DNA of 64,000 nt from Neonectria sp. B-13 (Eukaryota > Ascomycota > Sordariomycetes > Hypocreales > Nectriaceae), in contig NOKP01000008.1 of NCBI GenBank assembly GCA_002682825.1, positions 620,001 to 684,000 on the forward strand, in the 5' to 3' direction. A model generated the notes under the pieces. It ran no database searches and had not been told where the DNA came from. It saw only the letters and a list, made by a program, of their open reading frames with translations. Each line of letters begins with the position of its first letter. The first letter of the stretch is position 1. Below, one piece after another: positions 32,796 to 43,961 of the stretch. The position numbers and the translations under genes are program-made.

Positions 32796-33218
32796 TCATG
32801 CCCTTAGACTCCGGGCTCGACCACTCGACAAGGGATTTTTTAGCTTCATCCCTTTCAACGTGGGATTATAATGAGCGGTTTTCCAAGTGCGACAAGACAG
32901 GGATTGGTGGCAGGACCTAGCAAATATAATTACCGGTTGCTTGTCAAAATTCTGCCTGTTTGATAGGCGAAGAGCCGTGTTCGAAGGGTTTGTCTAGGAA
33001 ATGACCGTGTCGGGCATTCTCTTGCTTAGATCGTTATTTTTAGTCGCTTGTACGATATTGAGCACGGCTACCGCTGCACCAGACATGGCTGACCGAGAAC
33101 CTGTTTCGATACTTGAACAAGTTGAACATCTGTCTATTTGATCCCCGAGTCTTCTAACCTAATGGTCACTCATAATAGTACTGAGCTCAGTGTTTTAGTG
33201 CTAACAGAACCAGAACTT
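32796..33218. other. Convergent 3' spacer
   Basis: Lies between the WD40 gene and the P450 gene. No feature recognised. Confidence 0.4.
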
Positions 33219-35007
33219 CTATGATTCCTTCTCCCGAATCTGAGCTTGGACTATCTCTCTCCGGCTGAACTTGACGTAAAAGTCTGTTTGCTTCACAAAC
33301 CAAGCATTGATGATGGTCCATTCCTTGTTCGGGTCCCGAAGGTTAATCTGTCACGTCATTAGCAGCCGACTAGATATTTCTGGCGGAGATACTTACGTCA
33401 AATCTTCTCATGAGACTCGGTACCACTTTATAGATTTCTAACAGACTGATGTTCTTTCCGATGCAGGTCCGGCTGCCCATCCCAAATTGGAACATCATGC
33501 CGTTCATCTTCTTAATTCTTTTCGCCTCCTCTTCGGCATCTTCGTTTGGGTCGGCAAGCCATCTTTCTGGTCTGTACTCATCGACGTCCGGGCCAAAAAT
33601 CTCAGGGCGACGGTGGATCTGCCAGGCCGAGACTCCAACAATTGTGCCACCCTTGATATGTTCGCCCAAAATGTCAACTCCCTGCGGAGGCACGATTCGC
33701 TCCATCGGAAGCCCGGGTGCGGGATGCATACGGAAGCCCTCTTGTATGCATGCATGCAGATATGGCAGTTTTTGAGCTTCAGCAAAGGTGACGAGTCCAG
33801 TTTCGTTGTCCTCGAAGGTTTTGGATCTCGCAGCATCATCCAGCTCTTTCGTGAGTTTCTCATAGCAGGCTCTGTTGCGCAGCAGGTAGTAAAACACAGC
33901 CGATAGTGTGATTGCCGTCGTTTCTGAGCCGGCAAAGGCCATGGATACGGCCATGGTCTGAACTAGGGAATCAGTCATAAACTCGGGTCTGGCTTCTCTC
34001 GCGCCGATGAATTTGGACAGCAAGTCAGATCCTAAAGGCTGCTTCTTTGGCGAGCTGGTTGGGAGGATGGTGGCGTTATTGTTGAGTTCGGGAATAAGGC
34101 GCTCAGCCATGCGAGCGCGGGCAAAGCGAGCCACAGGAAACGTGGAGTCAACGAAGCCCCATTGAGAAAGTTTGAGGTAGATGGGGTTCTTGAGGAAAAT
34201 TAGATCCAAGAATGGGATTTGACCAACCTAGGTCATGGGTGTCAGCAACGGCATTTCATAATCAATCGGCAGCTACTTACGGGTGCGACGTATAGGAAGA
34301 GCTTGGACAGATATCCAACAATACCCTCAACGTCTTCGTTCTTCTCGAGAAACCCGTGCCGCTTGCTGTACGTAATTTCTCCAATGACATCGAAGGCATA
34401 GAACTGCAGCCAAGTCGTGAAGTCGCAGCCCTCAGGCTTTCCAACGAAGAGCTTTTCGGTCTGGTCAAGGAATAGTTTGGTAGTGTTGTCAACGAAGGGT
34501 TCATATTGAACCAAGGCACTCATGGCGAAGGCTGAGTTGACGCTGCGACGGAATTGGGCGTGGAAGTCATTGTCGGTGGTGCTGAATAGAGACGCTAATC
34601 GGAAGCCGTTGACAACAGATTGCTGGACGATGTAGAAATTAGACTATTACGAGGTTAGATCTGTGCGGAACGACGGGTATGTGTATGCTTGCCTTGATGA
34701 AGCCTTTGTTGAGTCCGTAAATGGATTTTAGAGCCGCGGGGTCAGAAAACGAAAGGCTGTTCGGGCCTGTTCGGACAATGTCTCCATGTTTGTCGTGAAG
34801 GGCCCGAAGCGTTCTCTCTGGGCGTTGCTTGTATACATCGAAGAATCGCCACCAATCCGTCAGAGATGCCAGGAACGGGCCTGGATACTTGTTCAGACCA
34901 TTGTGATAGCGGTTTTTGAGGTGCCATCCGAGGAATAGGGTGACGAGAATCAGCGCCCAGTGTTGAGAGAGCGCTGCGACGAGCGATTCGATGAATCCAC
35001 CTTTCAT
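33219..35007 (-). CDS. Cytochrome P450 monooxygenase, 545 aa
   Basis: Four exons: 34693-35007, 34281-34643, 33397-34227 and 33219-33347. The first intron uses a GC donor (AAG|GCAAGC) and an AG acceptor; no GT donor gives the conserved GFIKSNFY junction in frame. An N-terminal membrane anchor (WALILVTLFLGWHL) is followed by the YPGPFLASLTDWWR hinge. The I-helix has FAGSETTAI, the ExxR motif is EGFR, and the heme loop FGMGSRTCIGKN places the axial Cys at 481. It is an ER-anchored class II P450, similar in style to pisatin-demethylase-like fungal P450s. Substrate unknown. It shares a ~770-bp promoter with a Zn2Cys6 gene, so the two may be co-regulated. Confidence 0.92.
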
Positions 35008-35778
35008 GTTGAATATGGAGACTCTTCAGGTAACCTTGGGTAGATGTAGAGAAGCTAGCAACATGTTTGTCTGAGGCCTAAGGAGGATCTTGATCCTTTT
35101 CACTCGAGAGCGACACGCCAACTCCCGTTCGGATACGAAGGCCCGAGGCAAACTTCCCCAGAGATAACGCACAGCACCCCACGATTTCGGTCCACTCCGG
35201 CGTATGCATCCTTGAAGGATCTCTGGGGTAGATAGCAGAGGACGGATGCGAGGGTGGCGGCTTCGGAACCCCACTTCCTCGGCAGATGGACACGGGTAGG
35301 GACTGTGGATTGTTGTGGTGGTCGTTGAAGGCTGTTAGCGTATTCTTTGTCGATGGAGGAGATGCCTAACAGGTATGACGAAAGATGGACCCCTTTGGAG
35401 AAGTGAGAGTCTCCTAGGTTTGATGGATGCTTGCCGTTGAGCTATCGTCATGCACTTCCAGACGGGCGGAACGACCGGGATGTCTTCATTACCCAGCCAA
35501 TGCAACAGGCCTCATTACTAGTTTGCAGAACTTGGTTGCCACTAACGGCCGTAAAACCGACAAGTCGACTTGCGGGGTAAGCGGAATGTGGTTTCTGCAT
35601 CTGCCGACTGCAATCTATCGATGTCAGATGGGTCTTGGCCTCCCGGACCTTGCTTCTTTAGCTTGAAGCTGATGCAGGGTGCTTGAACTCTACGGAGGTA
35701 ACGGGGGTAGACGGGGCAGATACAACAAGCCGGGCCCTGATTTGCCTCTTTCTCAATTGCCGGTTGGAGTGTTCCAAG
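35008..35778. promoter_or_regulatory. Divergent promoter of the P450 and Zn2Cys6 genes
   Basis: No gene seen. An open frame runs in from 35683 to the regulator's first ATG, but without a start of its own. No clear repeated motif. Confidence 0.4.
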
Positions 35779-38216
35779 ATGACCAAATCCACCTCCACAA
35801 CTAGCGCACCTATCTTTACCGCATCGGGCAACCCTCAACCGACCCCCGGACTCTTCTCACCTCCGTCTCCCCGCGTCAACCCTCCTCCGTGTTCACTTTG
35901 GCCGTCCTTCCCCGTTGTTCCGTCGACACTTCACGTCACGAGTCACAACGAAATGGTCGACTTGCCCGCCAAACGTCCACAATCCGGGGATGCTCCGGCC
36001 CCACTCAGACTCCGCGCGTTGATGGAGCCCGAGGACCATCGTCAGCAGACGGAGCATCAACCGGTAGACCTCGGTAGGGAGCATGGTGCTGAAGACGTGG
36101 CTCAAGATGACGCTGAAGACACACAAGGCCACTCAAGCCAGAAGCGGAAACGAGCTACGACTACCGATTTTACTCGCAGGAAGAGAGCCGTCACTGCATG
36201 CCAGTTCTGTCGTCTCCGCAAGACCAAGTGTGACAATGTCCGTCCGTGCTGTGGCTATTGCGTGCGACACAAAGCGAAATGCGTGTACGGGGACTCGGAA
36301 TGGTTGGAGGATAGCATCGAAGACCCTGAACAAGATGCTGGAATGGGTCGCCAGATCCTCAAGCAACTGGAAACCATCAAGCAGATGCTGGAAAAGAACC
36401 AGTCCTCCTCGCAGTCGAACCTTTCGATCAACAGTCCTGCCACTTTCTCAGCTACAACCGTTGCAAATGTTCAGAATAGCACATCCCCCAACGTTGTGGG
36501 CCTGAGCCCATGGACTGAAGTGACCGACAACGCGTCTCATAATACTCCCAGCAAAGTAAAGGCCTCCAGTCCCGTCAGCCGTCCCCACGCATTGGCTCGA
36601 TGCGAGTCCCTACTGAGGTGGCCCATCTTTAACGGCATCGTGTCCGAAGAGGATGCCCGAATTGAGTCGTTCCTCATGGACTCTGATTACAAGGCCAGGA
36701 AACAAGACGCAGGAGGGCTGCCAAAGAACGCAACACAAGAGCAAGCCACCAAGGGTATCCGCGATGATGCGTTTGTACCTCTGTGTCGCAAGTTCCTTAA
36801 CCACGTTCATCCTCGGAATCCCGTTCTCGATGGGGATGAGTTGATGCGCTTGGCGAGAGTCGCCGAAGAACACGGCGTGAGATGGGATTCAGAATCTTGT
36901 CTGGTGGTGAGTAAACAAGCCTCTTGCTCTTGTAGACATACGGACTAATGCGCACAGCTCGTTGCTTGCGCCTTAGCCGCGTATACGGTTCCATGGGAAC
37001 CGCCCCCTGATCATGTTAACGAGGAAGACATGCAGCTGCGCATGAAGCATCAAATGGACAACAGGTCCGAGTCTGATGCCTACTACCTGGCAGCGAAAAA
37101 GCGGTTTGGGCTTCTGGGCCATTCAATCCAGGATATCCAGTGTCTGTTCCTTGCCTCGATGTATGACAAGTATTGTCTCCAACCACTGCAGGCATGGTTC
37201 CACCTACGGGAAGCGTCTGTCCGGCTTCATGCGCATTTGCTTGGCCAACGCCAACAGCCAGGGAAACCCGGAAGCTCCGTGTCAAGTCAACACTTGGAAC
37301 AGAGAGTATTTTGGTCTTGCTGGAGAGCTGAAAAGTACGTGCCTTTGTCGTTAAACATTCCAGGCTAATATCTAGCAGCGAACTTCTCTTGGAGGCCGGA
37401 CTTCCCACAAGCGGCTTGGAACATCTCTCATATCCAGATGCATTTCCAGCGCCTCCTCCTGACCTTGCTTCTTCCCAGCACGGAGCTACCAGTCCCGAAT
37501 TCATAGGCACCCCTCAAGACAATCAACGCCTCGTCGATGAGAAAGGCTGGTGCTACTACCTCGCCGAGATCTCCCTCCGACGCGCCATAGACGAAACGGT
37601 GCAGGTGCTGTATCAGCGAGGCGATTACTTCTGGCTCCAGAATCAAGCGTACTTAGTCCGCCACTACCATGAGTTTGAACAGCAAATTTCGCTGTGGCAA
37701 GTTAAGGACTCCTCATTGCATCGGATCACCTGCTGACATCCCAACAGGCATCACCATCTTCCGCCTGCAGTCCAATTCAAGGTCGACCAGCCCAGCGACA
37801 ACGAGTTTTCGTATTTCCTCTACGGGAGATTTTCAGAATGGCGCGAGCTCGTCCTACGCCCTATCGTCTACCACGTACTGCATTCCCCAAGTGTTGACCA
37901 TGTCCACTCCGATACAGTCCACCACGCGCAAAAAGCCGTCGATCTTTGCGCTGCCTTGATTCTGAAACACTCATCTAAACTGCGCCATGGTGGGTCGTGG
38001 TTCTTTGCTAGAAAGACCTTTCTCGCTGCATGCATCGTCCTTGCTGTGGTCCTGCAACCGAATCGCGGACTTCAGCCACCCGCGAACTGGCAGACCTTGC
38101 TTCAAAGCTCGCTGCAGACTTTGAGATTCTGGGAGAGAGATGCCCCGGACATTGCGAAAATGCACACCATCTTGGATTCTATGTATCGTGGAGTACGTGA
38201 ACAGACTAGATACTAA
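35779..38216 (+). CDS. Zn2Cys6 transcription factor, about 763 aa
   Basis: Four exons: 35779-36906, 36958-37334, 37379-37696 and 37748-38216. The third intron has a GC donor (TG|GCAAGT), needed to join QQISLW to HHHLPPAVQF in frame. The zinc cluster lies near residue 141: CQFCRLRKTKC, then DNVRPCC, GYC and VRHKAKC, with perfect spacing. A helix follows (ILKQLETIKQMLEKN). The middle homology region includes YYLAAKKRFGLLGHSIQDIQ, FWSCWRAEN and YYLAEISLRRAID. The N-terminal ~130 residues are low-complexity, and the next in-frame ATG at 35953 is an alternative start. The last residues (GVREQTRY) are not conserved; a further intron near 38193 is possible. Probably regulates the adjoining P450, hydrolase or methyltransferase. 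Confidence 0.85.
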
Positions 38217-38243
38217 TATTATGAACTTCGGTTCAGCTATTTA

Positions 38244-39221
38244 TTATTTCTTCAACGCAAGTGACGCTGCACATTCGACGGCAAACCCAAAACTACGAGC
38301 ATACCATCCGGCGCTCCAGTAACTCAGCTCAATATTATGCGGCGCAGCCCTGATGATGCTCGTGTCTACCCTGGTGCTTTTGGGGAAACTCGCAGCCAAG
38401 TCTTGGAGATGCTCATTTGTCGCATCCCAATAGTGGTCTCTCTCTGCCACTGCAACCATGATGGGCACGGTGACGTTGACACCCCATTTGTCCCTCCATG
38501 TTGGGAGCCATGACTTTCTCAACGAGGCAATTTCTTCAAAGGGCATGGCGTGGTCGATGCGCTGCGACTGGGCGTACACATCCTCGTCGGCCGTTCCTGG
38601 CAACAGCAGAGTGCTGTCTTTGATGTGGACGGGGATGCTGACTTGTAGCGGTGGAGGATCAGGCTGTGCCGCGTGGCCGCTGGTGTCCTTCAGGTGAGAA
38701 CCAAAACCAGACACGACGATGCCTCCGAATGGGTACGCCGGAGTGCTCGAGGCGGTACTGGTAGCATACAGAGACGCCGCCACAAGGGCACCGTTAGTAC
38801 CAAAGCTGTGGCAGTGTAAGACGATGCAGCTGCACGCATTCGGCAGTCCGAATTCTGCCCACAGCGCTGGGAGAATAGATTGATGCAGCCTGGTGCCCCA
38901 TTCTTCGGGAAAGCTAGAGCCTTGGGGGATCGACACTGGAGTTGAATTCTTGTAACCCGGGCGATCAATAGCGACGAATGGTATCGAGAGGGAGTTGCTT
39001 GTCAGACTGGCAGTGTAGTTTGGTGTCGCGTCAAAATACTGGCTGGTGTAGCAGCCTCCGTGAAGGCCGACTACGAGCGGGCAGTACTTTGGTCTGGACG
39101 ACTTTTGAGTGGGAATGTTGCGGATCCCTGACAGAACCGTGTTGTCGGGAAGGGTGAGTTGAAACGTCTCCATGGTGGTTCCAACAAGATGGTCTATGCT
39201 TGTCTGCAAGATGTTCCTCAA
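38244..39221 (-). CDS. Alpha/beta hydrolase, 325 aa
   Basis: Intronless. The fold is recognisable from LVVGLHGGCYTSQYFD (oxyanion region), VAIDRPGY and the nucleophile elbow HCHSFG with Ser139. Later come the acid in VAVAERDHYWDAT and the His in AAPHNIELS. It resembles small-molecule esterases or lactone hydrolases of fungal biosynthetic regions; no signal peptide is seen. Either M1 or M17 (METFQLTL) could be the true start, the second fitting homologues better. It converges on the Zn2Cys6 gene with only 27 bp between them, and is divergent from the methyltransferase with about 240 bp between, suggesting a shared promoter. Confidence 0.85.
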   Translation of the reverse strand: MRNILQTSIDHLVGTTMETFQLTLPDNTVLSGIRNIPTQKSSRPKYCPLVVGLHGGCYTSQYFDATPNYTASLTSNSLSIPFVAIDRPGYKNSTPVSIPQGSSFPEEWGTRLHQSILPALWAEFGLPNACSCIVLHCHSFGTNGALVAASLYATSTASSTPAYPFGGIVVSGFGSHLKDTSGHAAQPDPPPLQVSIPVHIKDSTLLLPGTADEDVYAQSQRIDHAMPFEEIASLRKSWLPTWRDKWGVNVTVPIMVAVAERDHYWDATNEHLQDLAASFPKSTRVDTSIIRAAPHNIELSYWSAGWYARSFGFAVECAASLALKK

Positions 39222-39458
39222 TCAAGGGGATCGTGCATGGTGTAGCACGGTAGCGGTAAGTACCAGGTGTGCTGTGCAAGCCACTTTAATAAATCTCGCA
39301 TAGCGGGAACTGATGTTTGCTGACAAAGGACCGGCGGGGCGGATATGGGGCAAGGAATGGATCCATCATCATACGAGGGTCACTGCAGATCATCCTCCCT
39401 TCGCTTCGCATAGCCCTTCCTAGCCCAGTTGAGGCCTGTCAGAGAGTTATCGGTACCA

Positions 39459-40648
39459 ATGTCAGAGCCCGATCGAGAACGAGAACGAGAGGCGACGCCT
39501 CTGGCGAGAGACGCAGAGTCGCCTCGCCAAGACCCGCCGATCGAACCGGAACCGCCAGAGCAGCCCATCGACGTGGACGATGCACCAACTGACGATGGCT
39601 ACTCGTCCGATTCGGCGTCTGCCACGTCGACGTCGATATCGTCAAGCGTCCGCGACTACCAATTTGAGAACAGTCGCAGGTATCACAAGTTCAAGGAAGG
39701 CCTGTACCAATTCCCCAACGACATGCCCGAGCAGGAGCGAGAGGACATGAAGCATACCGTCGCCGTCCATCTCTTGGGAGGGAAGCTGCACAATGCGCCT
39801 CTGGACAAGCCGCAGAAAATCGTAGATATTGGCACGGGAACGGGAAGCTGGGCCATTGACAGTCTGCCACCAAACTACCTGATGTTTATTATCCTTGTTG
39901 GCATGTCATGCTGATTCGCTTATTAGTGGGCGACGAGTATCCGGCAGCCGAAGTCATCGGCATTGACCTGAGCCCTATCCAGCCGCCCTGGGTGCCTCCA
40001 AACGTCAAGTTTCTCGTCGACGACGCTGAAGCGCCCTGGCTCCATCGGCCAGACTCGCTTGATCTTGTCCATTTACGGAACATGTCCACCGCCATCAAAA
40101 ACTGGCCGGCTCTATTTGCGCAGGCATACAGGTACAAATCAGCTGCGATCGGCAAAAGTGCTACCTATAACTGACACATTATGACTAGCACCCTAAAAGC
40201 CGGCGGTTGGATTGAGCTTCCCGAGTTCCGCTGGGTATACGGATGCGACGACGGAACCCTCCGCCCTGATTACACACCACCGCAGATGGTAGCAAATATC
40301 AGGGATGGACTGGCTACCTTTGGCATCGAAATGCACGCCGCTGAGAAGAACGCAGACAGGTTAAGAGAAGCAGGCTTTGTAAACATCCGCCACGAAATCA
40401 AAAAGGTACCAGTCGGAACATGGCCCAAGGACCCCAGCCTGAAGATGATTGGCCTTTATAACAGGAGTGTCATTTACGATGGTCTCCAGGCCATCACCAT
40501 GGGTCCTTACACCCGGGGCCTCGGTTGGACGCCCGAGGAGGTCGAAGTCTTCCTTATCAAGGTGCGGAAAGATTTGATGGATACTTCGGTGCATTCCTAC
40601 GTGCACTTCCATTCTTTGTGCGCGCAGAAGCCCGGGACGCCGAGCTGA
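39459..40648 (+). CDS. LaeA-like SAM-dependent methyltransferase, 355 aa
   Basis: Three exons, 39459-39861, 39927-40131 and 40189-40648. The first ~75 residues are acidic and disordered. Then comes the conserved YQFENSRRYHKFKEGLYQFP, the SAM-binding motif VDIGTGTGSWAID (residues ~121-134), and DEYPAAEVIGIDLSPIQPPW across the first splice. GGWIELPEFRW follows after the second. This is the usual make-up of fungal LaeA-like or UMTA methyltransferases, which are either global secondary-metabolism regulators or tailoring enzymes. The first intron has a weak GTCTGC donor, but only this junction restores the family sequence. Being next to a P450, regulator and hydrolase favours a local biosynthetic role. 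Confidence 0.88.
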
Positions 40649-41605
40649 TGATGCAGATGATGACAGTATATATTTAATGTGCAACATCGCACCATATTGC
40701 AATTTAGACACAGCCACGGTCTACGTGCTATACGTGAACGACTTAGTCTAAGACGTACCCAACCTGGTTGGCTAGTTTTCCCCAGGCCCAGCACGCCCGC
40801 CCAGAGACTACAAGGGCCACTAATGCGGAGAAACTTGGAGAAGGGCTCTGATTCACCATCCAGGCAGCGGCCGTGGTCGAAAGATAAAACCCGAGAGGGA
40901 TGTGCCGGATTATCACTGGCGTCAAGTGCAATAAGAAAACTGGCATGGCGCTTCATTCAGCCATTTCTGCTTTTAGAGCACTTCCGGGGCTAGTTCCGGG
41001 ACGGCTCAAGTCAAACCTCTACTTGTTTGTCAGAATGGAAACCATTGAAGCGAGTAATTCTTCTTGTTTGGTAGTGGTGTCAATACCTAATTTCAATGGA
41101 TACAAAAGGTAACAAAGCCATTCCCAGCTCCGGTCCGTACCAACTCCGGCCGTGTATTGCGTTGCTCCAGGTCTGTGCCTCTGCAATGGGCACCTCTCAA
41201 CATTAACACAAGCTCTGAGGCCCTCGCCCATCATTAAGCGGCACTTCGCTTAGAGAAGTAGCTTGAGCGTGCGAACTCCCCCGCCATGCATAATACAATC
41301 CAAGAGTCTTATTCCAGATCCCCAAGCACAGGAACGCAAAGAAAAGAGCACCAGAAACAATCGAGTATTAGTGACATCGCACTCATTGCGAGGTCAGTAC
41401 TAGAAATGGAAATAATTGACCAGAAGCCTTGTTTATTGTCGACAGCTCGACTGTCGTCCGTGACTCTAATACCTGTCTATCTTGCCGGTATATGTTAACC
41501 CTAGTCGCAATGGCGACCGACAAAGCCTTGGTTGGCCCATCTATCCAAATGATTCTACGTTTCCGTGGAGAAGACGATAGAGGAAACGGGCACTTGAAAT
41601 GTATG
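40649..41605. other. Convergent intergenic region, 0.95 kb
   Basis: 3' flanks of the methyltransferase and GH88 genes. Only short, unconserved open frames; nothing recognised. Confidence 0.4.
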
Positions 41606-43480
41606 TTACACGAGGCTCATATGGAGCAACCGATTCCCAAAGGCGACTAGATAGTAGTCACCATATACCAGCCCATGATTGGCGTATCGCTTCTTGGAGT
41701 TGTGATTGTTGTTAGCCGTGCCATACTTCAGGATGCCATCAAAGGCCTGGAGAGTCTCGTCCTCGACCTCGATGGCGTTGACAGGTCCCTTGACCAAGCG
41801 CGCCTTCTCGGGAGCCTGTGCAAAACCCAGCAGCTCCCGCACGACGTCCACGGCTGCCCGGCGGTACCGACCGGCGAGGTCATCTTGGCCCAGCGCTGCT
41901 AGCGCTTGAGATAGAACAAGCATGCCGTTGGCGGCGATGGCGCCGGCCGACGAGTCGCGCAGCGGGTTCGCAGGGTCGTCGATGGGCGCGTCAAAGTCCC
42001 AGAGCGGCACGTAGCGGCTGTTCTTGGGCACGCACTCAGGTGCCGTCTCCAGACGGTACAGGAAGTACTCGGCCAGGCCGCAGGCTGCCCGTAGGAACGT
42101 GTCATCCTTGGTCGACACGTATGTCTGGGCGTAGCCAAGGATACCCCACGCCTGGCCCCGTGCCCATGTAGATTCGTCGCTGTAGCCCTGGTGCGTCAGG
42201 CGAGACTTTAGATGGCCGGTTCGGGGGTCGATGTTGGCGACATGACAGGTCGAGTACCACGGTCCCGTGTAGGAACCCTTGGACGATGGGACTGGCTTCT
42301 CCTCGCGTAGGTGCGACCGGAGCAGAACGCGTGCGTGCGAAGTGGCCATGTCGTAGAGGTCCTGCCCGTCGGGGCAGTGCTCGGCGGCGTAGTAGAGTAG
42401 ATCCAGGTTGCAGAGACTGTCTATGATGACGATCATGTTCTCCGTCTGGTCGCGTATCTCGATGTTCTCCTTCAGCAACAAGTCCCAACTACGGATCGCG
42501 CCCGACGCGGGGACGTATCTCGTGGCCAAGCTCCGGGCGGCACAGATGATTGAGTTGAGGCTCTGAACGTTTCCATTGAGCTCCCAGTCGAGCTTCAAGG
42601 CCGGCATGACAATGAACCCAATGTCATGGGTGTCTGTACGGCTAGCCATGCCATGGAGTGGCCTTGTCCAGGTGTCGCAGAGGGTCTGAAGGTTCAGCCG
42701 GATTGTTTCGATACTAATGCTATCGGGGTTTGACGGGTCCGAGTTGGACACGCGGATGTGGCGGGGGAACCGAATAGCACGTTCCAACAATAGGTACAGC
42801 GTGCCTGGAAAGAAGCCGCATGTCCAAAATTCGGCCTCACGCAGTGTGTAGTTGCCAGCGTCTTCGCCATCCTGCGGCACGTACTCAGGGAAGTAGTTTG
42901 GGAAGCGCTTCTCTCCGACCAAAGACTTGGTTGCGGTTCGGTAGGCCTTGGCGAGGATGTTGCCGGCATAGAGCTCCGCAAGAGCCTCGCTGATAGTTGT
43001 GCGCCTGGTCAAGGCAGGAACGTCTTGGAACAACCTGTCTGGTTCTGTGAAAGGGCTTCTCAGGGTCGAATTATCTGCCAGAGAGTCCTCATCAGAGCTG
43101 GCTGGTGTTTGGGGGGACTCATCCGAGGGACAGTGCTCCAGCTGATGTTCCACCAAAGGCGCTTCGAATGTAAGCGAAATGGGGTCCTCGAGTGATGCTT
43201 GATGTTGGGCGACTGGCTCCTGTTGCAATGCAGCCTCTAGCAGTGTACGCCCCGGCATCGTAAATTCTTGAGATGTAGTCTCTGTCCCGGAAGGTGATGT
43301 ACTTAGAGCCTCGGGCCCTATACTGTTGCTCTGCGCCTCGGACATGTTGTGGTACTCGACGTCTTCCTCGAGCTTTGATCTCTCAAGAAGATATTTGAAC
43401 TGCATAGGACGCGAGGACTCTGGGACGGGGGCGCTATTAGCAGGTATTTCTGTGAGCATGACATGTCTGTTTGGGGGCAT
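41606..43480 (-). CDS. GH88 unsaturated glucuronyl hydrolase with long N-terminal extension, 624 aa
   Basis: Intronless. From about residue 165 the protein is a GH88 (alpha/alpha)6 barrel: REAEFWTCGFFPGTLYLLLE, the first catalytic-type Asp in DTHDIGF (~283), the second in IVIIDSLCNLDLLYYAA (~352), then WARGQAWGILGYAQTYV, RDSSAGAIAANGMLVLSQAL and YGDYYLVAF near the end. GH88 enzymes remove 4,5-unsaturated uronic acids from oligosaccharides made by polysaccharide lyases. The first ~160 residues are acidic, Ser/Pro/Glu-rich and look disordered, with no signal peptide. Normal GH88 proteins are about 380-430 aa, so this is an unusual extension or a misplaced start. The gene is divergent from a permease, which could import the products. 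Confidence 0.88.
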   Translation of the reverse strand: MPPNRHVMLTEIPANSAPVPESSRPMQFKYLLERSKLEEDVEYHNMSEAQSNSIGPEALSTSPSGTETTSQEFTMPGRTLLEAALQQEPVAQHQASLEDPISLTFEAPLVEHQLEHCPSDESPQTPASSDEDSLADNSTLRSPFTEPDRLFQDVPALTRRTTISEALAELYAGNILAKAYRTATKSLVGEKRFPNYFPEYVPQDGEDAGNYTLREAEFWTCGFFPGTLYLLLERAIRFPRHIRVSNSDPSNPDSISIETIRLNLQTLCDTWTRPLHGMASRTDTHDIGFIVMPALKLDWELNGNVQSLNSIICAARSLATRYVPASGAIRSWDLLLKENIEIRDQTENMIVIIDSLCNLDLLYYAAEHCPDGQDLYDMATSHARVLLRSHLREEKPVPSSKGSYTGPWYSTCHVANIDPRTGHLKSRLTHQGYSDESTWARGQAWGILGYAQTYVSTKDDTFLRAACGLAEYFLYRLETAPECVPKNSRYVPLWDFDAPIDDPANPLRDSSAGAIAANGMLVLSQALAALGQDDLAGRYRRAAVDVVRELLGFAQAPEKARLVKGPVNAIEVEDETLQAFDGILKYGTANNNHNSKKRYANHGLVYGDYYLVAFGNRLLHMSLV

Positions 43481-43961
43481 GAGGCGACAATATCAGGTCT
43501 CTGGAGTCTGGAGTTGGAATGCTCCGGAGCCCACGACGATTGCTCCGCTGCGATTGCCCCGAGCAGCGACACCAAGCAGCTCGACATAGACTAGGCGGTC
43601 TTGGCATGCTCCGGGGCCCACTATGATTGCTCCGCGACGATTGCCCCGGGCCCCGGAGTAGTGGCATGTACTCCAACTCGGGCCAGGGCTTATGGGGAAC
43701 GGGGAACGCGGGGAAGACGGCCGTGTGGCATCACCCCGGACGAGATTCGTGGGGCCCCGCGGACGCGAGCAAAGAGATTATGAAGATGAATGTTTATTAA
43801 GACTCCGTCTCTCCCCACTCGTTGCCTTGCTTCTTGGGCCATCACCAGCCATCTACAGCCCAAGAGCCTGGCCCTCTTCCTATCTTCCTCTCTTCCTCTT
43901 GTTCCTGTCGGAAGAAGGAAACACGGCCCCTAGACATTGACACCGGTGCACAAGTGTCAAG
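43481..43961. promoter_or_regulatory. GC-rich divergent promoter of GH88 hydrolase and MFS permease
   Basis: No gene. Contains a diverged 49-bp direct repeat and CCGG palindromes (listed separately). Confidence 0.55.
43519..43654 (+). repeat. 49-bp direct repeat, two copies 87 bp apart, with GGGCCCCGGAG palindrome
   Basis: Copies at 43519-43567 and 43606-43654 match at 41 of 49 positions. Each holds ATGCTCCGG, CCCAC, GATTGCTCCGC and CGATTGCCCCG in the same order. The second copy is bounded by a perfect 11-bp inverted repeat (CTCCGGGGCCC ... GGGCCCCGGAG). CCGG/CGG words suit Zn2Cys6-type regulators. Confidence 0.75.
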
